Position numbers and translations under genes: made by a program
Assembly: GCA_024234435.1 (NCBI GenBank)
Contig: JACKOF010000001.1
Span: 806,001 to 870,000 of the forward strand
Direction of reading: 5' to 3'
Source of the DNA: Pseudomonadales bacterium
GTDB lineage: Bacteria; Pseudomonadota; Gammaproteobacteria; Pseudomonadales; Porticoccaceae
DNA length: 64,000 bases
Notes under the pieces: model-generated
Seen by the model: only the letters and a program-made list of their open reading frames with translations
The model's database searches: none
What the model was told of the DNA's origin: nothing
Shown here: piece after piece, positions 19,349 to 27,369 of the stretch
Layout: each line of letters opens with the position of its first letter
Numbering within the stretch: position 1 is the first letter of the stretch

Positions 19349-19915
19349 ATGGACAGTTACTTTGAACTCAAAGCCATCCCCGACGCGGAATTGCTACAAT
19401 CCGCCGTGGTCGCCCAACTGATGCAGACAGTACATGGGTTACTACCCGCGTTTGAGGGTGATGTAGGTTTAAGTTTTCCCGGTTACGGGCAAGCGAGAAC
19501 TTTAGGCGGAATTTTGCGCTTTCATGGGGGAAGGCAACAGCTGGAACAGCTAAGCCATCAGCTTTGTCAAAATCCTACGATTAACAGTTATGCGCTGGTG
19601 ACAGAGGTTAACGCTGTACCTGATCGAATCAATGGCCATGCAATCTTTCAGCGCTTACATGTGAAAGGCGAAAGCCGAATCAAACGCTGGCGAAAGCATA
19701 ATCAGGAGAATGGCACCTGGACAGCAGAGCGGGAGCAAGCGGTAACAGCAAAATATCGAGAAAACATTATCTGCCCCCATGTTGCACTGAAAAGCCACAG
19801 TACAGGGCAGTCTCGTTTTTTGCTGTTTATTCAACGTAGAGTAAGTGGTGAGGAGGTGGAGGGAAAATTTAATGCCTACGGCCTCTCCAAAACCGCCACA
19901 GTACCCTGGTTTTAA
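19349..19915 (+). CDS. csy4: Type I-F crRNA endoribonuclease Cas6f (Csy4)
   Basis: 188-residue nuclease that cuts pre-crRNA at the base of the repeat hairpin and stays bound. The catalytic His is at position 29 (MQTVHGLL), exactly as in the Pseudomonas aeruginosa enzyme. The segment LKSHSTGQSRFLLFI corresponds to the active-site Ser/Thr strand, and the C-terminus GLSKTATVPWF is diagnostic. Its expected substrate, a 5-bp stem in the repeat, is present in the array downstream. Confidence 0.96.
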   Translation: MDSYFELKAIPDAELLQSAVVAQLMQTVHGLLPAFEGDVGLSFPGYGQARTLGGILRFHGGRQQLEQLSHQLCQNPTINSYALVTEVNAVPDRINGHAIFQRLHVKGESRIKRWRKHNQENGTWTAEREQAVTAKYRENIICPHVALKSHSTGQSRFLLFIQRRVSGEEVEGKFNAYGLSKTATVPWF

Positions 19916-19926
19916 CCGTTATAGCC

Positions 19927-19953
19927 AAAACTGTAGCAATCTGCTACAGTTTT
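19927..19953. terminator. Perfect 12-bp hairpin after csy4: terminator or toxin-antitoxin operator
   Basis: AAAACTGTAGCA (19927-19938), loop ATC, then TGCTACAGTTTT (19942-19953), an exact inverted repeat. The A-rich upstream arm and T-rich downstream arm suit a Rho-independent terminator ending the cas operon, in either direction. It also lies 28 nt before the start of the ParD-like antitoxin, where antitoxin operators usually are. The sequence alone does not decide between the two. Confidence 0.6.
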
Positions 19954-19980
19954 ATCGGTTAAACCTTTAGGAGTCTGATT

Positions 19981-20397
19981 ATGGCCAAAGCCTCATCCCC
20001 CATTCGTTTGCAGCAGGATTTAATGCAGGCTGCGGAGTTAGCAGCCAAACGCTTCCACCGCAGTACCGCTGAGCAGATCGAATATTGGGCTGCCCTGGGG
20101 CAGTCCGTTTCTTCAACGCTTGACCCGGATGTGGTGTTAGCCATCAAAACAGGTTTGGCGAAATTGAATGTTGAGCCGGTTGTGAGCACAGGAGTTGATC
20201 CGGATGCGGTGTTTGGCAAATTGGAAAGTCAGCGCAAGAGCGGAACACTATCGAGTGGCGTTACAAACGCTCGCATTCGTTATCAGGCCTCATCGACATA
20301 TCCCGGCTGGTTGGAGCGTATTGATCAAAATGGCGATGTAATCGTCGGCCAATTCAAAGAGGGTGAATTTATCCCAATGGAAGAATCCATACGTTGA
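19981..20397 (+). CDS. ParD-like antitoxin
   Basis: 138-residue protein. The N-terminal 45 residues (IRLQQDLMQAAELAAKRFHRSTAEQIEYWAALG, given here in outline) look like a ribbon-helix-helix domain of the ParD-like TA family. The C-terminal part (SSTYPGWLERI, DVIVGQFKEGEFIP) presumably contacts the toxin. TAGGAG at 19968-19973 is well placed for ATG 19981. The stop overlaps the toxin start by 4 nt, a usual antitoxin-toxin arrangement. Confidence 0.75.
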   Translation: MAKASSPIRLQQDLMQAAELAAKRFHRSTAEQIEYWAALGQSVSSTLDPDVVLAIKTGLAKLNVEPVVSTGVDPDAVFGKLESQRKSGTLSSGVTNARIRYQASSTYPGWLERIDQNGDVIVGQFKEGEFIPMEESIR

Positions 20398-20984
20398 GCA
20401 AGGCAAAGCAATTATGGCTGCTTGCTGGTGGTAATGGAGCCGGTAAAACGACATTTTACAGAACCCAGCTTCAGCCACTTGGTATGCCTTTTGTAAATGC
20501 AGATGTTTTGGCAAAAGAGCTGTTTCCCGAAGAGATGGAACAGCGCAGCTATGAAGCGGCGAAAATTGCCGAGCAAATTCGACTGCAACTATTAAAAGAT
20601 GGCCGCACATTTTGCTTTGAAACGGTTTTTTCCCATCCCTCAAAAATTGATTTTGCTGCTCAGGCAAAAGCCCTGGGATACGAAGTAATTTTAGTGTTTG
20701 TCCATCTTGAGAATACCGACCTGAACAACGCCAGGGTTTCACAACGTGTGGAAGAGGGTGGGCACTTTGTTCCATCAAATAAAGTCAGTGAGCGAGTACC
20801 GCGCACCTTAAAACACATTAAGCTGGCGCTGGCCTTGTGCGATAGAGCCTACATTCTTGACAACTCCCGTTTTGAAAACCCCTTTAGCCAAGTGGCTGAA
20901 TTACGGGGGCGTGAGCTTGTAGTTAAGCGGCAACCATTGCCTGACTGGGCCGCAACCCTATTAGAAGATTACATGAACCAATAA
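20394..20984 (+). CDS. Zeta-toxin-family P-loop protein
   Basis: 196 residues starting with TTG that overlaps the antitoxin stop (TTGA). Walker A is GGNGAGKTT (residues 12-20). Family motifs follow: VNADVLAKELFP, FETVFSHPSK, and the late RVEEGGHFVP which is usual in this chromosomal zeta-like group. Zeta toxins phosphorylate UDP-N-acetylglucosamine, but the substrate of this branch is uncertain. The pair lies between csy4 and the CRISPR leader and could make loss of the locus costly to the cell. Confidence 0.8.
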   Translation: MSKAKQLWLLAGGNGAGKTTFYRTQLQPLGMPFVNADVLAKELFPEEMEQRSYEAAKIAEQIRLQLLKDGRTFCFETVFSHPSKIDFAAQAKALGYEVILVFVHLENTDLNNARVSQRVEEGGHFVPSNKVSERVPRTLKHIKLALALCDRAYILDNSRFENPFSQVAELRGRELVVKRQPLPDWAATLLEDYMNQ

Positions 20985-21117
20985 CAACCAATGTTTTTGG
21001 TGTTTTTTAAAAATCCAACTTAATCATATAGTTACAATTTAGCTGAAAAACTTGGGTTATTGCTGGCTAAACCCCTTAAGTGCTTGTTGTAACTAATTTT
21101 TTGTGTTCTATACTGGT
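20985..21117 (+). promoter_or_regulatory. CRISPR leader, AT-rich, with promoter-like sites near the first repeat
   Basis: 133 nt between the toxin stop and the first repeat, AT-rich as leaders are, and on the cas side of the array. A sigma70-like pair TTGTAA (21087-21092) and TATACT (21109-21114) is separated by 16 nt; it would start transcription at or just inside the first repeat. No sequence fitting the IHF consensus well was found by eye. Confidence 0.6.
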
Positions 21118-24100
21118 GTTCACTGCCGCACAGGCAGCTTAGAAATTTAATGCCATGCTACAGCCCTCTCACTGGCTGTTCACTGCCGCACAGGCAGCTT
21201 AGAAAGCCGGGTGCCAGTGCAGCTTTTGGTGGCGGTCGTTCACTGCCGCACAGGCAGCTTAGAAAAACTATCAACATCTTCACGAAATTCCGTTGTCGTT
21301 CACTGCCGCACAGGCAGCTTAGAAACCATGGATCGAGTTGTCGCTGTGACGACTGAAGTTCACTGCCGCACAGGCAGCTTAGAAACGCTGATTATGTGCT
21401 CAGAAAACGCGGCAAGCGTTCACTGCCGCACAGGCAGCTTAGAAAGATCTCAACAGCGACAGCAACAACAGGTTATTGTTCACTGCCGCACAGGCAGCTT
21501 AGAAACAGCGTGTTCGCTCGATTGAACACACCGATTTGTTCACTGCCGCACAGGCAGCTTAGAAACATCGACCAAAGCAGCAACCCCTGCATGTGCTGTT
21601 CACTGCCGCACAGGCAGCTTAGAAAAAGCCGTGGCATTGGGACGCCTTAAACGGGCTGTTCACTGCCGCACAGGCAGCTTAGAAATGTATCTGTACAGCA
21701 AAGGCGAAGAAATCGCCGTTCACTGCCGCACAGGCAGCTTAGAAAAGTCGGGGCTTTTTCTTTAGATACCTACAACCGTTCACTGCCGCACAGGCAGCTT
21801 AGAAAACGCAATATTATTCGGAATCGATTTCGCTGACGTTCACTGCCGCACAGGCAGCTTAGAAAAAATACTCGCTCATTATCCGGTGTGCCTGTGCGTT
21901 CACTGCCGCACAGGCAGCTTAGAAATTTGTTGGCGCTTTTGTTATTTCGTCGTTGTTGTTCACTGCCGCACAGGCAGCTTAGAAAAATGAAGATCACAAA
22001 GCAAGCCGTTTTTATGAGTTCACTGCCGCACAGGCAGCTTAGAAAGGTAAACCGTTACCGCCGGGCCTCCTATTTGCGTTCACTGCCGCACAGGCAGCTT
22101 AGAAATGCCAGCGTTCTCTATTCAAGCAAAGATGAAAGTTCACTGCCGCACAGGCAGCTTAGAAATTCAGATCGGCGCTCAATGTCAACCATTGGCCGTT
22201 CACTGCCGCACAGGCAGCTTAGAAAATTAATCGGCCAGGGTTTCATTCTCTTAGGTCGTTCACTGCCGCACAGGCAGCTTAGAAAAGCACCGTCATTGCC
22301 TGATCAGCAGCGCCAATGTTCACTGCCGCACAGGCAGCTTAGAAAATTCGTATGTGATCCTGTCCAGCAGTACCGAGGTTCACTGCCGCACAGGCAGCTT
22401 AGAAAAACACAAAAGGCCCGCAAAACTTCAGCACAGCGTTCACTGCCGCACAGGCAGCTTAGAAAAGTGTGAAAGGGTGCTTGATGATTCGCGGGATGTT
22501 CACTGCCGCACAGGCAGCTTAGAAACGCGAGAATCGGATTGATACCACCCGCTCTCAGTTCACTGCCGCACAGGCAGCTTAGAAAAAAGTAACCGCCACA
22601 AGGAAACAAAACGAGAAGTTCACTGCCGCACAGGCAGCTTAGAAAAACCTTACAGAACAAATTAACGGGCCGACCGTGTTCACTGCCGCACAGGCAGCTT
22701 AGAAATATACATTCAGGCGCAAGAAGAAAACGACCGCGTTCACTGCCGCACAGGCAGCTTAGAAATCTCAAATCCTTAATTATTGTTCAAAGTTATAGTT
22801 CACTGCCGCACAGGCAGCTTAGAAAAGATACTCTACACAGAGATTTTTGCATTCTTCGTTCACTGCCGCACAGGCAGCTTAGAAAATACTCGGTGCCATC
22901 GCTGGCCAGCTTGTGGCGTTCACTGCCGCACAGGCAGCTTAGAAAAATCCCGGGTTTGCGAGACATGAGACAAAATTGTTCACTGCCGCACAGGCAGCTT
23001 AGAAAGCGTCAGTGGTAGCCGGTCTGGTGCTGGATTAGTTCACTGCCGCACAGGCAGCTTAGAAAGGCATCAGCCAGCCCGAAAAACACATGCCAAAGTT
23101 CACTGCCGCACAGGCAGCTTAGAAATGTAGCAGTTGCTCAATATCCATTTCATCCCAGTTCACTGCCGCACAGGCAGCTTAGAAATGTCCCAGTTGACGT
23201 TGATGAATCACTGTATGGTTCACTGCCGCACAGGCAGCTTAGAAAACACGGCAGTGAAATTGGCATGTCGATGAATGGTTCACTGCCGCACAGGCAGCTT
23301 AGAAAGCGGAATATCCGCAGTCGGAGCTTGTGAGAATGTTCACTGCCGCACAGGCAGCTTAGAAAACTGATAACCGATGCCGGGTTTGCGAGACATTGTT
23401 CACTGCCGCACAGGCAGCTTAGAAAAGTGAGCGGAGAGTAGCATGGCATTAAAGACGGTTCACTGCCGCACAGGCAGCTTAGAAAGACGAAAGACTGCGA
23501 GTAAAAGAAACTGTAAAGTTCACTGCCGCACAGGCAGCTTAGAAAAGCAACCCGGCTCGGCCTAGAGCGCCCTGACCGTTCACTGCCGCACAGGCAGCTT
23601 AGAAATCGGTCTGCCGACAAAAATTCCTGACTACGAAGTTCACTGCCGCACAGGCAGCTTAGAAAACCCAACAGCGCTGTAGTGAGCAAAGAGCAAAGTT
23701 CACTGCCGCACAGGCAGCTTAGAAAAGTCAGCGCGACAGCCAGAGGCTGCGCCTGCTGTTCACTGCCGCACAGGCAGCTTAGAAATTTAAAGAGGGATAA
23801 AACATGATGCTTCAAGCGTTCACTGCCGCACAGGCAGCTTAGAAATGTCCCCGGTGACGTTGATGAATCACTGTATGGTTCACTGCCGCACAGGCAGCTT
23901 AGAAAGAACCATTACCGACTACATGGGCACCATGTACGTTCACTGCCGCACAGGCAGCTTAGAAAGCCTACATTCATTGGGGTAGCCTCGAATGTAAGTT
24001 CACTGCCGCACAGGCAGCTTAGAAAAAACGGTCGGCGATAAGGAAGGCTCTGGCTTCGTTCACTGCCGCACAGGCAGCTTAGAAATTAATCAACAGCTCT

Positions 24101-24745
24101 CGCTCTTCCCTCTGAGCGTTCACTGCCGCACAGGCAGCTTAGAAATGCAGCAGATAGCGGCAATGATTCTGCCGCTAGTTCACTGCCGCACAGGCAGCTT
24201 AGAAAATCACGGATGGCTCGGTGACAGGGACGGGTACGTTCACTGCCGCACAGGCAGCTTAGAAATGGAGGCGTTGGCTGCTTTAGGGATTAATGTTGTT
24301 CACTGCCGCACAGGCAGCTTAGAAATTGACTCCGATCTGACGTACAAAAAAATCATTGTTCACTGCCGCACAGGCAGCTTAGAAATGAAAACCATATGTT
24401 TGGGAGTTGCTACACCGGTTCACTGCCGCACAGGCAGCTTAGAAAGGTCGCGTCGAATATGTGTACGCGATGGAGTCGTTCACTGCCGCACAGGCAGCTT
24501 AGAAAATTTGCGATTTCTGAATCTGGTGTTGGGCACAGTTCACTGCCGCACAGGCAGCTTAGAAAGTTGTAATGAGCACGGCGCGCATCATCGAACCGTT
24601 CACTGCCGCACAGGCAGCTTAGAAAAGCTAATGTAGCCTGCGGCGTTGTGCCCGACTGTTCACTGCCGCACAGGCAGCTTAGAAAATAAGCCAGAGTATT
24701 GGCCCGGCTTAACCACTGTTCACTGCCGCACAGGCAGCTTAGAAA
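21118..24745 (+). CRISPR. Type I-F CRISPR array: 61 identical 28-bp repeats, 60 spacers of 32 bp
   Basis: The repeat begins GTTCACTGCC and ends GGCAGCTTAGAAA, recurring exactly every 60 nt from 21118 to 24718. It contains a 5-bp stem (CTGCC/GGCAG) with a 5-nt loop GCACA, the Cas6f substrate, and leaves an 8-nt CTTAGAAA handle on the crRNA. All 61 copies read identically, including the last one. Transcription is on the plus strand from the leader at the left. Spacers 1/39, 31/38 and 35/46 are pairwise related, and several translate into microvirus-like peptides. Protein-like reading frames across the array (LPHRQLRK, FLSCLCGSE repeats) are artefacts of the repeat. Confidence 0.99.
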
Positions 24746-24824
24746 AGTGGGAGATAGCGAGATTCTTTAGGGGGGCTGAGTGCATTCGTTGCGATGCGTT
24801 TATCAATTTGTATGAAGCCAATGA

Positions 24825-25826
24825 TCATTCCCAAACCATCCCCCATAATTGCGCCAGGGCGAGCTTTCTGTTGCTATGTTCTGTGTAAAAGTGGGCATGC
24901 TGGATTTCGCTGGCCTGCGGTTTGAGTTCTATTCCCCACAGGGGTTTTATCTGATGTGGCAGCATGGAGTAACGCATGTCGATAATGCGATGCGGATTAG
25001 TTGGGTCAAGGGCGATGAACCCTGCTGAAAACTGGCTAAAGCGTTGTATATCTCTGGCTTGTTGTGACTGCTGGCTGAGCCAGGGCAGGTCGCGGCTAAT
25101 ATTGAGTTTGTTGATACTACTGCCTTGCCAGACCACGGTGTTACGCAGCCCCGGTTTGACGGCGGCTACATAAAAGCGCTCGTCTGCTTCGTAAATGACT
25201 TTCCAGAGAAGCAGGTTGCCGAAGCTGGGTTTCGCTTCCAGGCGTTGCACGTTGTGGTGACGGGAGTCTGCCAGCTGATAACCCATCGTGACTGCTCGCT
25301 CATGTTGAATAAAGCCTGCACTTAGATAGGTCGCTCCCCAAATGATGGCGGCAATGGCATAGCGGCGTTTCTTATGTATTGAGGCGAAGATGGTAAGCGC
25401 TACCAGAGGTAGTGTAAAAAGCGGATCAATGATGGAAATACTGTCCCAGGCTACTCTATGATTGGAGAATGGCCACAGTAGTTGGGTGCCGTAACTGGTG
25501 CAGCTGTCGAGCAGGGCGTGGGTGGCATAACCCAGCAGGCACCAGAGCAGTGTGAGTTTGAATTGAATGCCCCATCGTTTGGCCAATAAAGGGTAGAGCA
25601 CCAGGCTACAGAGCAAGCCACCAATGGGGATAAATAGTAGGGAGTGGGTAAAGTGGCGGTGGTATTGCAGGCTTAATAGTGGATCTGTGGTGGAATGGAT
25701 AAGGATATCCAGATCGGCGGCCATGCCCGCAATAGCACCTATTAAGCCGGCTTTGGCGAGAGTTGCCTGAGAACCGCGTGTTTGCGCAGCAATTGCGCCC
25801 AGTACGCCTTGTGAGACAGGATCCAT
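24825..25826 (-). CDS. DUF457 family membrane protein (YdjM-like putative metal-dependent hydrolase)
   Basis: 333 residues. The N-terminal half has several membrane segments and the conserved His/Asp clusters of the DUF457 family: MDPVSQGVLGA, AADLDIL, HRHFTHSLLF and THALLDSCTSYG. The C-terminal 130 residues are soluble. Members are called inner-membrane metal-dependent hydrolases, but no reaction is established. It converges on the end of the CRISPR array. Its upstream region contains an 81-bp copy of the uup 3' end. Confidence 0.85.
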   Translation of the reverse strand: MDPVSQGVLGAIAAQTRGSQATLAKAGLIGAIAGMAADLDILIHSTTDPLLSLQYHRHFTHSLLFIPIGGLLCSLVLYPLLAKRWGIQFKLTLLWCLLGYATHALLDSCTSYGTQLLWPFSNHRVAWDSISIIDPLFTLPLVALTIFASIHKKRRYAIAAIIWGATYLSAGFIQHERAVTMGYQLADSRHHNVQRLEAKPSFGNLLLWKVIYEADERFYVAAVKPGLRNTVVWQGSSINKLNISRDLPWLSQQSQQARDIQRFSQFSAGFIALDPTNPHRIIDMRYSMLPHQIKPLWGIELKPQASEIQHAHFYTEHSNRKLALAQLWGMVWE

Positions 25827-25907
25827 TCTAATCTCCGTATAGCCATTGCCCGGCAGTGGGTGGGTGCCGGGTTGCTGTTGGGGGTTGCTTCAGGTTCGCT
25901 ATTGTTG

Positions 25908-25988
25908 CATTTCTTCCAGCTCAACCCAACGTTCTGCGGCGACATCAAGCCAGTTTTGTTTTTCGGCGAGTTCGTCCAGAACGGGTTG
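25908..25988. repeat. 81-bp direct repeat, left copy (remnant of the original uup 3' end)
   Basis: Identical to 42195-42275, which encodes the residues from PVLDELAEKQNW to WVELEEM near the Uup C-terminus. Read on the minus strand in the uup frame, this copy continues to Gln-Gln-stop just to its left, so it looks like the original end of uup. The intact uup at 42177 now ends Gly-Gln-Ala-Ile-Ser. The two copies flank the APE island in the same orientation. Confidence 0.9.
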
Positions 25989-26071
25989 GCAGGATCATCT
26001 CTTACCAATTAACACGCGGGTTGTTTGGAAAGATAACGACGGACTGTTAGCGTTTATTGCGATGCTTGTTA

Positions 26072-26506
26072 CTACTTCACCTGGGCAACGGTACCGACTA
26101 ATGCAACCCCCGCCATTATGGCGCCAGCACCACAACGGAACGTAGTGTTATCTGAAGTTAATGTGCCTTTGTAGTTGGATTTGACATTGATCACAGCGTT
26201 GCCTCCTTCTCTTAGGGCGCGATCTCGCAGAGAGATCAATGCTGATATGAATGCGCGTTGGCATGCTGCTTTATCTGTTTTGTTGAAGGCATTTGTTTTT
26301 TTGTTGGTTCCGAACTCACCATAAATTTTTTGAATATTTTTGGGTTTGTTGGTCCCAAAATAGAATCTTATCTCGTTGCCGAGTAAGTTTTTGTATTCTT
26401 CGATGGCCAGGGCATCTGCGATGGCGTAGCTTCCTATGTCGTCTCTTGCAAAAGAGGCGGGGATGAGTAACAGATTAATAAATATAACCAGAATCAGTTT
26501 TTTCAT
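26072..26506 (-). CDS. Small exported protein of unknown function
   Basis: About 144 residues from ATG 26506, with GGGAGA upstream on the minus strand. A Sec signal peptide (LILVIFINLLLIPASFA) precedes a mature domain with GNEIRFYFG, a conserved-looking Cys (KAACQRAF) and a Gly-rich end (GGNAVINVKSNYKG, GAGAIMAGVALVG). As I recall, similar small proteins are often mislabelled excinuclease ATPase subunit; there is no ATPase motif here. It lies downstream of the APE genes at the left edge of the island. Confidence 0.7.
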   Translation of the reverse strand: MKKLILVIFINLLLIPASFARDDIGSYAIADALAIEEYKNLLGNEIRFYFGTNKPKNIQKIYGEFGTNKKTNAFNKTDKAACQRAFISALISLRDRALREGGNAVINVKSNYKGTLTSDNTTFRCGAGAIMAGVALVGTVAQVK

Positions 26507-26610
26507 TGGTAAAGTCTCCCTTTTTGACCGAAATTTGATTAATTGTGTAGAGATTATTGTCAATAAGCTCCAGATTCAACGTGAATTATCCTTTGTAACA
26601 CAACGGGTTG

Positions 26611-27345
26611 TCAGTTGTAGTAATTGAGATATTTTCTCGCGTAATTACGCAGTTTTTTGTTGTTGGCTGATGTTGATACACGTTCGATAAGTGGTTTGTA
26701 TTGCGGGTTTTTGGAGTTGGCAACAGCCTTGCAGAGCCAGGCGACGGTATCGATAAAAACTTTGTCTCCGTCGGATTGATAGTGCTTTTCTATTAGTTTA
26801 CTCGCAGTGGAAATTAATTCGTGATCTGACATGCGGCTGAGATACATTCTCTTCGCTGCAACCCGAATTAATTCCATATCATTGCTATCCAGCATGTTCT
26901 TCAATCGCTGGCTGGTTGTTGGATAGGGAAGCCCTATACCGGCATCAGGTGCAATAATCGGGTTCCATTGTTGATATTTGCTCAAAATAGCGAGAGCACT
27001 TTCTGCATGACGACGTAATTTTTTACTTTTGGCATCTTTAGCAATGGTTGTTAAAGATGGAATGTATTTCGGATTACCTGAAAACCCCAAGCCCTTTGCA
27101 AGCCAGGAAAGATAGTCGATTTTGTCTTTACTTTGTTTGGATAGATATGCGTTGAGCAACTGCTGCTCTATTGGATCGAATATTTCCGGGTCGGATAGTC
27201 CTGCCCATGCTAATGATTCGTTGATACTCTGTTCTTGTTCTGTTCCCGAAGAATAAGCTTTGACATACCCCTCTGGCGTTAACTCTGCTGCCAGAGTGAC
27301 ATGGGATAACAGGAAAAATAGAGTGCAAAGTATTCTGATATTCAT
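26611..27345 (-). CDS. Exported HEAT-repeat-like protein
   Basis: 244 residues with a Sec signal peptide (ILCTLFFLLSHVTLAAE). The rest is a chain of short paired helices with repeated Lys-Leu-Arg-x-x-Ala elements (SKKLRRHAESALAIL, NKKLRNYARKYLNYY), as in HEAT-like scaffolds. It follows apeR after 24 nt on the same strand, so it may be the last or next-to-last gene of the APE transcript. It may be an accessory periplasmic factor; function unknown. Confidence 0.72.
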   Translation of the reverse strand: MNIRILCTLFFLLSHVTLAAELTPEGYVKAYSSGTEQEQSINESLAWAGLSDPEIFDPIEQQLLNAYLSKQSKDKIDYLSWLAKGLGFSGNPKYIPSLTTIAKDAKSKKLRRHAESALAILSKYQQWNPIIAPDAGIGLPYPTTSQRLKNMLDSNDMELIRVAAKRMYLSRMSDHELISTASKLIEKHYQSDGDKVFIDTVAWLCKAVANSKNPQYKPLIERVSTSANNKKLRNYARKYLNYYN

Positions 27346-27369
27346 AATAGCTCCCTTTATTTGGATATC

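Noticed and set aside
20985..21117. An IHF site in the CRISPR leader
   Set aside because: The best candidate near AATCCA deviates from the consensus at the core and lacks the TTR part.
21150..24888. Open reading frames across the CRISPR array with repeated LPHRQLRK, VHCRTGSLE or FLSCLCGSE peptides
   Set aside because: The 60-nt period is a multiple of three, so repeats stay in frame and give false repeat proteins; the array is clearly non-coding.
25849..25871. Hairpin CCCGGCA/TGCCGGG as a terminator of the ancestral uup
   Set aside because: The stem is real but short, the loop is G-rich and no U run follows on either strand.
25742..26008. Minus-strand ORF upstream of the DUF457 gene
   Set aside because: It reads the 81-bp uup-derived repeat in the wrong frame; the DNA there is a gene remnant.
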